Source of the DNA: an uncultured Eubacteriales bacterium
Lineage (GTDB): Bacteria; Bacillota; Clostridia; Oscillospirales; Acutalibacteraceae
DNA: 55,808 bases
Assembly: GCA_900316345.1 (NCBI GenBank)
Contig: ONCR01000001.1
Span: 1-55,808 of the forward strand
Reading direction: 5' to 3'
In this document: positions 1 to 7,383 of the stretch, piece after piece
How positions within the stretch are numbered: the stretch's first letter is position 1
Layout of the letters: each line of letters begins with the position of its first letter
Position numbers and translations under genes: made by a program
The notes under the pieces: generated by a model
Seen by the model: the letters and a program-made list of their open reading frames with translations, nothing else
Told to the model about the DNA's origin: nothing
Database searches by the model: none

Positions 1-712
1 AAACCGTGTTAGCATCATATTTTGACTGTTCGCCGTCAACCTCATAGCGTTCCTTTTTTACCATAGAAGGCGTGGGAATATGCTTTTCGGTAAGATGTTC
101 GGCGATTCTCTTGTAGCCCCAGCCACTGCTGTAAAGCTCGTAAATCTTGCGAACTACCTCTGCGCTCGGCTCGTCAACCTTAAAGGTCATCGCCTTGTAG
201 TTAATCATCTCATAGCCGTAAGGCACATTACATATCCACTTGCCGTCTCGCTGCCGTCTGTCAATGACGGCTTTTATCTTTTTGGAAGTGTCGGTAACGG
301 GCATCTCATTGATAAGGAACTGGAACTGAATTTTCAGCCAGTCGTCATCATTGGGATAATCAATATTATCGCCAATGGAGATAATACGCATACCGGCATC
401 TCGCAAATCTTCCAGTTCCACCAGACCTCGGCTGTTTCGTCTTGAAAATCGTGAGAAGTCCTTGACTATCAGAATATCGTACTGATGCGTCAACATAAGC
501 TTACGCATTTTCTGGTATTCTTCACGCTGCTCAAAGGTGTAACCGCTTCGGTCGCGGTCAACGAAAATATCGAGCGTGCTGCCTGGGAATCTCGTCCTGA
601 CATAATCTTCAATAATCGCCTTCTGGTTCTCAATGGAAGTGTTGTCCCTGTCCTCAAAAAGGTCAACGGAAATTCTGGCATAACCGCAAATTGCAAATTT
701 TTCTATCATCAT
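1..712 (-). CDS. Large serine recombinase (site-specific integrase), C-terminus off the window edge
   Basis: The first 237 residues are visible; the rest lies beyond the left edge. The protein opens with the resolvase-type catalytic core: YARIS at residues 11-15 places the nucleophilic Ser15, and DFSRFSRR at 85-92 supplies the conserved arginines. From about residue 155 it continues into the Recombinase domain (YGYEMINYKAMTFKVD, then KIYELYSSGWGYKRIAEHL), as in large serine recombinases that integrate and excise phages and conjugative elements. I chose the ATGATG start at 712 because a GGAGGT ribosome site lies 3-8 bases upstream (716-721). Such recombinases usually sit at one end of their element, so this is probably the integrase of the accessory element that fills the first 13 kb. 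The call is firm; the target site is unknown. Confidence 0.93.
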   Translation of the reverse strand, partial: MMIEKFAICGYARISVDLFEDRDNTSIENQKAIIEDYVRTRFPGSTLDIFVDRDRSGYTFEQREEYQKMRKLMLTHQYDILIVKDFSRFSRRNSRGLVELEDLRDAGMRIISIGDNIDYPNDDDWLKIQFQFLINEMPVTDTSKKIKAVIDRRQRDGKWICNVPYGYEMINYKAMTFKVDEPSAEVVRKIYELYSSGWGYKRIAEHLTEKHIPTPSMVKKERYEVDGEQSKYDANTV

Positions 713-812
713 CGCACCTCCTTTCTCATTGTCTATAGTGCCATAGGTTCAAGCGGTATATCAAGTAATAAATAATGGTATATTTACCAAATTTTTACAG
801 TTATTTTCTCTG

Positions 813-1031
813 TTACGCGGCAGGGCTGTCCTTGCTCTTCCGGCGGATGATTTCCGTAGTGTTCGCCACAAAATCGTTATCGCCGGAAACAAACACAACC
901 GGCTTATAGCCGTATTCGTTACACATCGCAAATAGCCTGTCGAGCTTGCCATTCTTATCGATGCTCTCTTTCTCGTTCTTGCTGACCCATATCTCAAATA
1001 CTTTAAGGTCAGCATTCTTATTCAGTTGCAT
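813..1031 (-). CDS. Small hypothetical protein (72 aa) of the mobile element
   Basis: A short, charged, soluble protein (MQLNKNADLKVFEIWVSKNE start, KSKDSPAA end) with no transmembrane segment or cysteine motif. A near-ideal AAGGAGGT site lies 6 bases before the ATG. It reads in the same direction as the recombinase, about 100 bases upstream of it. The middle (FAMCNEYGYKPVVFVSGDND) has the alternating pattern of an alpha/beta fold, but I do not recognise a family. Its position next to the recombinase suggests an accessory gene of integration or excision; that is inference only. Confidence 0.7.
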   Translation of the reverse strand: MQLNKNADLKVFEIWVSKNEKESIDKNGKLDRLFAMCNEYGYKPVVFVSGDNDFVANTTEIIRRKSKDSPAA

Positions 1032-1328
1032 AGCATACCTCCTTAAAGTATTGTTGGAAGCAAATGGAAAAATATACTAAACGGTTCTTCTTTCGGGTGG
1101 GGGGTCATATAATCACGAAAAGAAAAAAATCTCTGCAGCGGGCTGGGGCTTCGTGTACAAAAACTCGTATTCAAACGGGTAATTAACCCCTGCAAACGGT
1201 ATAAAAACCGTATAAAACTGTTGTAATAAATATAATGAATTATTTGATTTCTTTGTATAAGGTGCGGCAGATTGCTCCACCGCACCCGTTATGGAGGAAA
1301 ATTCCATTCAGGAATTCAGAAGAATGAG
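1032..1328. other. Non-coding gap between capsid gene and small ORF
   Basis: About 300 bases without a convincing gene. Just past the capsid stop is a stem-loop of GGTGCGG (1261-1267) and CCGCACC (1280-1286); it lacks a T-tract, so it may be a weak terminator or RNA-stabilising hairpin. A second small inverted repeat, ACGGT/ACCGT, lies at 1196-1211. Open frames here have no ribosome site and no protein-like composition. Confidence 0.5.
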
Positions 1329-2270
1329 TTAGTTGATTTTCAAAGTATGAATCGCCTCACGGCGGATAAGCTTGCCGTCAAGAAACTCCTGTGCCAGATA
1401 ACCGACCTGGTCACGGGTAATGAACTTCTCTTTCAGCGTGCGTACACTGACAGGTCTGCGAAGGACAATCCAGTAGTATCTGAAATCACCGAATGCGATA
1501 GGCATACTTCCGGATTCAGCGGAAGGCATATCATTGCAGATATAAACAGGCTTGCCGAGAATAGTATCATTGTTGTGATTCCATAAGTAGTTGCCGTTCT
1601 CGTCTTTCGCAAGACGCAAATCGAGAGCGGTTTCATCATTCATCAGCCATACAGCGTTTTTGCGGTACTCGTCTTTAAGTGAAAAGAACAGACGGCATAC
1701 ATCGTCAAGGCAGAAGTTGTCTGTGCTTACACCAATCTCGGCGCCTTTGCCGGAACAGAGAATACCTGTGGGAGCAACGATGCCGTCACCGGTAACGAAT
1801 CCTCTGTCTTCTGCTCTCGCGAAGTTTTTAGCGAGGCGTTCGGTCAGGTATTTTTCAACACTGAACGCTGCGTCATTAATGAAATCATCATCCAGTTTGA
1901 CAAACACATCAAGCTTGTGACAGTCAATGGTGTAACGCTCAAAATCGTTAATGCCGTCATAGATAGGAATGTTTCCGCCTTCCGGCACCCAGTCAGCATA
2001 GTCCTCGCAGTCTGTTGCGTATACGGACATATCGCCATTGAACGCATTAACAACGGTGCAGATGTTGCGGAAAAGTCCTTCACGACCGATTGCAGCCTGA
2101 AGTTTTTTCTCACTGTTAATCGGAATCGTATATCCGGAAGTTATCATATCTCTTCCGCCCTGGATTTTTTCAACAGCCTTGCGGTTGCCTCGCATAGCGT
2201 TCCAGAAGTCTTTGTTGTATTCAGCGGTGCTGATTAAAAATTCTCTCTCATTAAATGAGGTCATAATCAT
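1329..2270 (-). CDS. HK97-family phage major capsid protein
   Basis: The 313-residue protein reads as an HK97-fold coat protein. It has an N-terminal helix, a stretch YTIPINSEKKLQAAIGREGL resembling the capsid core entry, a P-loop-like WVPEGGNIP segment typical of these coats, an axial-domain region VTGDGIVAPTGILCSGKG, and a C-terminal KLIRREAIHTLKIN strand. There is no N-terminal scaffold/delta domain, so maturation as in HK97 itself is not encoded within this ORF. AAAGGAG precedes the ATG, which overlaps the stop of the upstream zinc-ribbon gene as ATGA (2267-2270), implying coupled translation. No portal, terminase, protease or tail gene is visible in the window, which is unusual for a coat gene. 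Encapsulin is an alternative, but neighbours argue for a phage-derived element. Confidence 0.85.
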   Translation of the reverse strand: MIMTSFNEREFLISTAEYNKDFWNAMRGNRKAVEKIQGGRDMITSGYTIPINSEKKLQAAIGREGLFRNICTVVNAFNGDMSVYATDCEDYADWVPEGGNIPIYDGINDFERYTIDCHKLDVFVKLDDDFINDAAFSVEKYLTERLAKNFARAEDRGFVTGDGIVAPTGILCSGKGAEIGVSTDNFCLDDVCRLFFSLKDEYRKNAVWLMNDETALDLRLAKDENGNYLWNHNNDTILGKPVYICNDMPSAESGSMPIAFGDFRYYWIVLRRPVSVRTLKEKFITRDQVGYLAQEFLDGKLIRREAIHTLKIN

Positions 2271-2587
2271 TTTCTCCTTTCGCTTTTATTGCAGGCAGGG
2301 CATTCGTAAAGGCCGAGCGAATAAAGGTCCTTGCATCTGCCTACCTGCTTGAGGTGCTTGTGACCGCAGCGAGGGCACTTGATTTCATAGGCAAGAGCAA
2401 TCTCAATGCTGTGCGGTTTGTTGGCGTTAAGACGATAGTATTTGCGCTGTCTGCCATTTTCGTCCTTAACATATTCGGTGGTGAGGTAAAGGTCATAATG
2501 CCTCTGTGTGTATTCTTCGGAATACCAGGAATTGGCAGGTTCCAATAAGCGCCAGTTGACCTTATTCTGGAAAATTGGGTAATTCAT
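2267..2587 (-). CDS. Zinc-ribbon protein of the mobile element (106 aa)
   Basis: A small protein whose C-terminal third carries two cysteine knuckles, CPRCGHKH and CPACNK, separated by about 22 residues: a zinc-ribbon pattern. The N-terminal half (NWRLLEPANSWYSEEYTQRHYD) is aromatic and charged and I do not recognise it. An upstream ATG at 2605 is in frame but lacks a ribosome site; the ATG at 2587 has AAAGGA nine bases before it, so I use that start. The stop overlaps the capsid start by four bases. It is co-directional with a second, distinct zinc-ribbon gene. Zinc ribbons of this size often bind nucleic acid; function here is unknown. Confidence 0.8.
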   Translation of the reverse strand: MNYPIFQNKVNWRLLEPANSWYSEEYTQRHYDLYLTTEYVKDENGRQRKYYRLNANKPHSIEIALAYEIKCPRCGHKHLKQVGRCKDLYSLGLYECPACNKSERRK

Positions 2588-2607
2588 CAAATCAAATCCT
2601 TTCATAA

Positions 2608-2904
2608 TTAATTATTGTTGGTACATCTGGGGCAGCAGTATACACCCAGACGGTGTGAATCGAGTGCGTTTGTAATCTGCCTCATTGCGTTACCGCAGCA
2701 AGGACAGTGAATATTGTAGGTTTTTGCTACTGCTTCGGAAAGCTTCCTCACAGAGCAGAGTCTGTAATATCGGGGTATGGTTTCCATCAGGTACAGTTTG
2801 TGCGACTCGCGGACGGTCTCCTCATTATCTGAAAAAAACATCGGCACTTTTTCTCTGCCTTCGGAATCACAGTCAATAAGCGGATGGTATCTGATGCTCC
2901 TCAT
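2608..2904 (-). CDS. Second zinc-ribbon protein of the mobile element (98 aa)
   Basis: It shares the architecture of the neighbour downstream: a charged N-terminal half (SIRYHPLIDCDSEGREKVPM) and two C-terminal knuckles, CPCCGNAM and CCPRC, with LDSHRLGVYCC matching LYSLGLYEC in the neighbour. The two are likely diverged paralogues. I moved the start from 2937 to the ATG at 2904, which follows a GTAGGTGG ribosome site by about six bases and begins just after the stop of the preceding gene. Tandem paralogues upstream of a capsid gene are odd; a role in capsid assembly or in regulation cannot be told from sequence. Confidence 0.78.
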   Translation of the reverse strand: MRSIRYHPLIDCDSEGREKVPMFFSDNEETVRESHKLYLMETIPRYYRLCSVRKLSEAVAKTYNIHCPCCGNAMRQITNALDSHRLGVYCCPRCTNNN

Positions 2905-2912
2905 AGTGCCAC

Positions 2913-3155
2913 CTACTTTGAAAAGCGGTCTTCGCAAAACGCCATCGCTTCGTCATATGAACTGAACACAATAGTGGAAAAGGCGTATACAACCTTCCAT
3001 ACAGGAACATCCGCCTTGGTGTTCTTCATTAACAGCACTGGCTGACCCTTGCCGTCCTTCATCAGTTCGCGGCATTCGTAATTGCCGCCGGAAAAGTTGT
3101 CAAGGTCGGTGTTTGTGAGTTTCGGCTTCTCGCCGTAATAAAATTTGTACTTCAT
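2913..3155 (-). CDS. Hypothetical protein of the mobile element (80 aa)
   Basis: A small soluble protein (starts MKYKFYYGEKPKL, ends AMAFCEDRFSK) with alternating beta-type hydrophobics and no metal-binding motif or membrane segment. The segment VWKVVYAFSTIVFSSYDEAMAFCEDRF resembles small wing-like folds but matches no family I know. It sits in a tight run of small genes leading to the capsid gene; its stop is eight bases from the start of the next gene. It is kept as real because of operon packing and composition. Confidence 0.7.
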   Translation of the reverse strand: MKYKFYYGEKPKLTNTDLDNFSGGNYECRELMKDGKGQPVLLMKNTKADVPVWKVVYAFSTIVFSSYDEAMAFCEDRFSK

Positions 3156-3172
3156 TTTAATTCCTCGCTTTC

Positions 3173-3514
3173 TTAATTGTATTTGAGATTGAACAGTGAA
3201 CGGCGGTCGGCGTAGCCTTGAGCGATAAGGCTCTGTGAGTATTCGTAAAGTTCCTCACAGGCAGCGTCAATCTTTTCAGCACAGCGGACGACATCATGCA
3301 CTGTTTTAACAATAATACAGTCACACATATCATCACCGAACCACAGATAAAGCGTTGCTTCGCCTTTGCTTCTGGCATCGCTGCAACCGCTGATTTCCAC
3401 ATTGAAACCATTACCGAAGTCACGATACAGGCAATCCTCCAAATCGATAGTCCGGACGGTGTAACCTGGACCGAGAGCTTCTTCCAGTTCCTTGAGTGAC
3501 GGGTAATGCGTCAT
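3173..3514 (-). CDS. Hypothetical protein of the mobile element (113 aa)
   Basis: An acidic protein beginning MTHYPSLKELEEALGPGYTV, with a clear GGAGG site nine bases before the ATG. It has an alpha/beta pattern: a beta-rich centre (FNVEISGCSDARSKGEATLYLW) and a helical end (VRCAEKIDAACEELYEYSQSL). No catalytic motif is recognised. It is the first gene downstream of the putative replication origin and heads the run of small genes that ends with the capsid gene. Confidence 0.75.
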   Translation of the reverse strand: MTHYPSLKELEEALGPGYTVRTIDLEDCLYRDFGNGFNVEISGCSDARSKGEATLYLWFGDDMCDCIIVKTVHDVVRCAEKIDAACEELYEYSQSLIAQGYADRRSLFNLKYN

Positions 3515-3542
3515 GACAAATATCCTCCTTTCTTTTGAGTTC

Positions 3543-3695
3543 TGTCCTTTCTGTCCCTTTTGTCCCGTAAAGGTAATACAGAAATACTTATTGAATAAAT
3601 AAATAAAAATGTAAAAATGGGGAACTATATGTATCCGTGACGGAAAGGACTGTTTTTTAATTATTTCTTCTGGGACAGAAAGGACAAAAAGGACA
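3543..3695. repeat. Candidate replication origin: two inverted arrays of 9-bp iterons around an AT-rich core
   Basis: TGTCC starts at 3543, 3552 and 3561 and its complement GGACA at 3673, 3682 and 3691, so three units with exact 9-bp spacing occur on each side, pointing at each other. Within them a 15-bp perfect inverted repeat (3543-3557 and 3672-3686) is present. The roughly 105 bases between are AT-rich (TTGAATAAATAAATAAAAATG near 3591). The array lies directly beside the end of the primase/DUF3987 gene, the arrangement seen at origins of SaPI-like phage satellites. Origin function is inferred from this layout. Confidence 0.6.
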
Positions 3696-3711
3696 AAACC
3701 TCTGCCTTCTG

Positions 3712-5982
3712 TTATGATTGGAATAATTCAGGGTTAACTGAATAACTTTGTGAAGACGGTCTGCCGCCGCCTTCTTTCATTTTTGTTGGCTTCTGCGCCA
3801 GGTATCCGTACTCACACAGCCTGTTCAGCACGGGCTGCAGTTCATCAGCCTTCTTGAACCCTCTGCACAGACGCATAATGTCACGCTTGCTTAATTCGGC
3901 AAGACCGGAATTACGGATGGCTTTAAGAACATACTGACATTTCCTTACAATAGGGTCAGCTCCCATCAGCATATACGCTGCTCGGGCGTGTTCTGTGTAA
4001 TACCGTCCCAGGTCAATGGCTCTCTGCATTGTTTCGCCATTCACCTCAAGAGGCTCGTCTTCCTGTAAAAACATACTGCACCTGTTATTATCCGCGCGGC
4101 AGAGAATTCCGCTGATGCGTACAACAGCGCCGCACAGTTTTCCTGCCCAGTCTGAAAACTCGGCGTAATCGGTACGCAGTTTTGTTTCCATTTCTGTCGC
4201 AAACGCCTCAAGCAATTTGTCTGCCTCTTCGTTAAGCGTTATGATTTCCGGATTATCAGTGCCAGGATTGTTCTCTCTGTCCAGCAGATTATTTATCACC
4301 GAGTGATACTGCCGTTCCGCTTCCAAGGGTATCGGAAGTGTGCGGTATTTTCTTTTGCCGACCTGTGTTGACGGAACCGTATAAAGGAACCTTGCAGTTA
4401 AACCTCTGCCCCGGAAGGTATTGTTCTGCATTAACCCGGACAGGACATTCGGCTGTACTGCAAACAGCAGAGTAAGCGCAGGAGAGGTGATGCTCTCACT
4501 GTTCCTTCCGATTCTGTCGATACGAATCGTATCTCCGGCGTGTCCCTTTAAGAACACATCAATATTGACCGACTTTGAATACATACCTCCGGCGAGCTGG
4601 TCAAAGATACCTCCTTCTGCGGAAATGACAGAAGCAATGCCGCCCTGTTCTGCCATAACGGATATGAGTTTTTCAGGCGTTACATCGTCAACATACAGTT
4701 GCATCGGTGAAAGTTCTTTGAATTTGGCTATCTCCGAAACGATACTGTCCAGTTCGCTTTCATCGGCCTTGCCTTTGGCAACCCTGTCCTCAACGGAGTG
4801 CTGACGTTTCTCCAGGATGCGTTTCTGTATTCTGCTTTTTTCAACATCGGCAGCGTGAACTTTGTTGTACTCCCTTTCAAAGAGATTAACGGGCTTAATC
4901 ATAAGGCTTGTGACTGCAGACTTTCTTTCTGAAGGCTCCGCTACAATAAGGGCATAAAGATTGACGGGCTCTGTCCAGTCGGCTTTCGCCTCAACAAGAT
5001 ATCTGCCCTGTATGCAGCTTGCCATAACAGCGAGCGCTGCAGTTCCTGCCATATCAACAGGCGTTTGTGTTGCCTCTGCCACCGCTTCAACATAAGGACC
5101 GACTCTTTCAGGAAGAGCGTGTACCGGAAACGGCGGAAGGGTAACCTCGTCAAACGGGACAGGCGATTCCCACTGTGGTTCTTCGGAGGCGTTGTACTCA
5201 TCGGGCGGAACATAATCCGGTTGTTCCTTGATACGCCGATAATATTTCATAGCGCTTTTCCATATGCCGTTCAGCTCGTCCTTCTCAAGCGGAGGTCTGC
5301 ACTGATTTGCCTTGTCCCTGAAACCTTTTCTGCTCTCCTCGCAGTTGCCGTAACGCTTCAGCGCACGAACTGCGAATTGAAACAAGGTGTTATTACGGCT
5401 TCCCTCATTTATGATGTCGGTTGAGGGTGGTTCTTCTTCCGCTTCAAGTCGGTCAAGAAACTCGTTTATGGTAATAGTCCCAGGGTAAAACACAGCGTTA
5501 GGCTTGTCCGTGCCGTCAAAGTATCTTGCTGCGTCAAGCGCTTTTTTATCAAGGAACGGAAAGTGCCTGTATAATCTTTCCTTAAAGGCTGCGTAGGCAT
5601 CGGGGTCAGTTTCCTTGTCTGCCTTCCAGAACACATGGTATCTTGGGGCTGCCGGCTTGGTGCCTTTCGGCTTCATATGGTTTTTGCTCTCCGAAATAAT
5701 ATGGGGTACGCCATCAAAAATACGGTGAATATCATCCCGTGTAATCCAGTCTTTGGAGTCGCAAACGCCATCGTTATCAATATCGCCGCACTGCACATCA
5801 GACGATATGAAGTTTTCATTTGCTCTGTAACAGCCTTTGTATTCGGCGGATACATGGTCAAAGCGTGCCATCTCATTGAATGACGCAGCGCTTGTAACAG
5901 TTGTTTTATTCGGATAGGTACAGTTCTTCGGATTCTGCACACAGTTTGCGTTCCAGAATGTAAACTCATTTAAGTCCGGCAA
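3712..5982 (-). CDS. Primase-helicase-like replication protein with DUF3987 domain
   Basis: A 756-residue protein with three parts. Residues 1-190 look like an archaeo-eukaryotic primase/primpol module: GDIDND at 66-71 gives an acidic metal-binding cluster, PRYHVFW near 113-119 a conserved His, and RYFDGTDKPN near 153. Residues about 195-252 match a PriCT-1 domain (RNNTLFQFAVRALKRYG). The remainder is a DUF3987 domain with an altered P-loop, AEPSERKS at 348-355, where the usual Gly before Lys is Arg. The start is TTG at 5982, nominated by GGAGGTG just upstream. Together with the adjacent iterons it is probably the initiator/primase of the integrated element. Similar proteins occur in phages and satellites. 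Confidence 0.8.
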   Translation of the reverse strand: MPDLNEFTFWNANCVQNPKNCTYPNKTTVTSAASFNEMARFDHVSAEYKGCYRANENFISSDVQCGDIDNDGVCDSKDWITRDDIHRIFDGVPHIISESKNHMKPKGTKPAAPRYHVFWKADKETDPDAYAAFKERLYRHFPFLDKKALDAARYFDGTDKPNAVFYPGTITINEFLDRLEAEEEPPSTDIINEGSRNNTLFQFAVRALKRYGNCEESRKGFRDKANQCRPPLEKDELNGIWKSAMKYYRRIKEQPDYVPPDEYNASEEPQWESPVPFDEVTLPPFPVHALPERVGPYVEAVAEATQTPVDMAGTAALAVMASCIQGRYLVEAKADWTEPVNLYALIVAEPSERKSAVTSLMIKPVNLFEREYNKVHAADVEKSRIQKRILEKRQHSVEDRVAKGKADESELDSIVSEIAKFKELSPMQLYVDDVTPEKLISVMAEQGGIASVISAEGGIFDQLAGGMYSKSVNIDVFLKGHAGDTIRIDRIGRNSESITSPALTLLFAVQPNVLSGLMQNNTFRGRGLTARFLYTVPSTQVGKRKYRTLPIPLEAERQYHSVINNLLDRENNPGTDNPEIITLNEEADKLLEAFATEMETKLRTDYAEFSDWAGKLCGAVVRISGILCRADNNRCSMFLQEDEPLEVNGETMQRAIDLGRYYTEHARAAYMLMGADPIVRKCQYVLKAIRNSGLAELSKRDIMRLCRGFKKADELQPVLNRLCEYGYLAQKPTKMKEGGGRPSSQSYSVNPELFQS

Positions 5983-6016
5983 TAATCACACCTCCTTTCC
6001 TCAAAGATTAATTGTT

Positions 6017-6196
6017 TCATTCTTCATTGTTTGAAGTAATGACCATCCATTCCTTAAACGCATCAAGCGGAATAAGGATACGGGCGCCTACACGGATAGT
6101 GGGAAACCCTGGCTGTTTTACCAGCTGATACGCTTTCGGAAGGCTGATGCCGAGATTGGCAGCGAGTTCTTTAACGCTCATCGTAGTCTTATCCAT
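6017..6196 (-). CDS. Excisionase-family helix-turn-helix protein
   Basis: A 59-residue MerR/AlpA-type winged helix: MSVKELAANLGISLPKAYQL is the helix-turn-helix and FPTIRVGARILIPLDAFKEWM the wing, the signature of excisionase-like (helix_turn_helix_17) proteins. An in-frame GTG nine bases upstream is too close to the GGAGG site; the ATG at 6196 has correct spacing and is used. It lies immediately upstream of the replication gene, on the same strand and facing away from the repressor. It could direct recombinase-mediated excision or activate the replication operon; the two roles cannot be separated by sequence. Confidence 0.87.
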   Translation of the reverse strand: MDKTTMSVKELAANLGISLPKAYQLVKQPGFPTIRVGARILIPLDAFKEWMVITSNNEE

Positions 6197-6404
6197 CTTG
6201 TTCACCTCCTTCTGCTGATTTTGGGCACAAAAATGCCGCCTTCGTTTCCGAGGGCAGCCGGCTTGTGTTTTTATTTTTGTTTTTCATATTGAGGACTGCA
6301 GCGTATGGTGTTAAATCTTTGTAACCGTAACTGTTATGCGTTTCAAGCATTTCCTCATAGTGCTTTTTCCTTCTATTCATTCGTTGTTGTTTTCTGTCTC
6401 TCAT
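6189..6404 (-). CDS. Small basic hypothetical protein (71 aa), first gene of the leftward operon
   Basis: A very basic N-terminus (RDRKQQRMNRRKKHYEEML) is followed by YGYKDLTPYAAVLNMKNKNK, a segment resembling small proteins often found in Firmicutes mobile elements. AAAGGAG precedes the ATG. The 3' end overlaps the start of the excisionase gene by eight bases, so its coding sequence covers that gene's ribosome site and the two are probably coupled. As the first gene after the divergent control region it would be an early gene under repressor control. Function unknown. Confidence 0.6.
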   Translation of the reverse strand: MRDRKQQRMNRRKKHYEEMLETHNSYGYKDLTPYAAVLNMKNKNKNTSRLPSETKAAFLCPKSAEGGEQDG

Positions 6405-6538
6405 TTTTTTCTCCTTTATTTATTTTTGGGTATACTACCCCCTATTGCTTTTATGCGGGATATGGAGCTTTGTATAAGCCTCCGCTAACAACGGTAAAAA
6501 TATGAGGTTGATTAAAAACAGATAAATAATTTCCAATA

Positions 6539-6593
6539 TTGACAAATTTCGTTTTATCTGTTATCATTACATTATCACAAGTAAAACGAAATT
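6539..6593 (+). promoter_or_regulatory. Repressor promoter with palindromic operator
   Basis: TTGACA (6539-6544) and TATCAT (6562-6567) are spaced 17 bases apart. A 12-bp perfect inverted repeat, AATTTCGTTTTA at 6545-6556 and TAAAACGAAATT at 6582-6593, overlaps the spacer and the start region. Placed just before the XRE gene and between divergent operons, it is a likely autoregulatory operator. Confidence 0.7.
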
Positions 6594-6645
6594 ACAAGGC
6601 CTTCGCAACAAGTACAGCGAAATCGAAATTTAAGGAGATTTTGTT

Positions 6646-7239
6646 ATGGCAAGACAAATAAAACAGAACTTTGGCGGTTATGACAGCGTTTTCGCAACTA
6701 CGCTACGAGTTCTACTGATGACGGAGTCCAAGGACGGTCATACAACTACTTACAAAGCTCTTGGCGAGGCCGTGGGTGTCAGGCAGCAGACAATAAGCCA
6801 GTATGCAAGCGGACAATCACAGCCTACAGGTGATGTATTGTTAAAAATCGCAAACTATTTTAATGTTTCCGTAGATTATTTGCTTACCGGCGTGAGCGCT
6901 AAAAATAAAGGCTATAATGAAGAACTGGGATTATCAGAAGAATCAATAGAACTATTAAAGCGAGCAAAGGATATGTATCCTCAAACGGATTTTACAAAAA
7001 CACAGACAATGCCTTACCTTGATGAACTGCTTTCCGATAAGGATTTTTATGAATTTCTGGATGAAATGCATTACTACATTGAGGGTCTGAATACAACAAA
7101 GAAAATGGATGAAGGAATGAAAGCACAATTTAACGGTCTTAATATCGAAGGTTATTTTATCTGGGAATTGCAGATGTATGTGCAGGAGTTTATACAGAAG
7201 GAAATAAATAAGCTTGGACTGAATATTACAACAGAATAA
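6646..7239 (+). CDS. XRE-family (cI-like) transcriptional repressor
   Basis: 197 residues. Residues about 33-78 form a classic HTH_3 domain (YKALGEAVGVRQQTISQYAS, then GDVLLKIANYFNVSVDYLLTG). The C-terminal half is helical and acidic, with no LexA-type Ser/Lys protease motif visible, so it resembles the Firmicutes element repressors that respond to an antirepressor or metalloprotease rather than self-cleaving. TAAGGAG precedes the ATG. It is divergent from the excisionase/replication/capsid operon and next to a palindromic operator, so it most likely keeps those genes silent and regulates itself. Confidence 0.9.
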   Translation: MARQIKQNFGGYDSVFATTLRVLLMTESKDGHTTTYKALGEAVGVRQQTISQYASGQSQPTGDVLLKIANYFNVSVDYLLTGVSAKNKGYNEELGLSEESIELLKRAKDMYPQTDFTKTQTMPYLDELLSDKDFYEFLDEMHYYIEGLNTTKKMDEGMKAQFNGLNIEGYFIWELQMYVQEFIQKEINKLGLNITTE

Positions 7240-7269
7240 ACGAAACTGTTTATAATGATAAAAAAACAA

Positions 7270-7301
7270 GGCTGAAGGTCGCATTGCTGTTGCTTTCGGC
7301 C
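7270..7301 (+). terminator. Probable terminator after the repressor gene
   Basis: GGCTGAAGG (7270-7278) pairs with CTTTCGGCC (7293-7301), nine pairs including two G-U. It is followed by an AT-rich but not T-only stretch, so termination may be partial. Confidence 0.45.
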
Positions 7302-7319
7302 ATTTATTATTTCGCCTGG

Positions 7320-7348
7320 TTGTAAATGCTATTAATATATGATAGAAT
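7320..7348 (+). promoter_or_regulatory. Promoter of the nuclease gene
   Basis: TTGTAA (7320-7325) and TAGAAT (7343-7348) are separated by exactly 17 bases. It is the only good candidate between the repressor terminator and the start at 7384, and marks the beginning of the AT-rich defence block. Confidence 0.5.
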
Positions 7349-7383
7349 ATATTATATTATATTTATTGTATGAAGGTGATAAA

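Noticed and set aside
1043..1307. Minus-strand open frames of 80 and 64 codons in the gap before the capsid gene
   Set aside because: No ribosome site, unusual composition, and both cover a hairpin; treated as non-coding.
3543..3695. CRISPR-like array
   Set aside because: The units are only 9 bases, adjacent and in two opposing groups, with no spacers and no cas genes; an origin or operator fits better.
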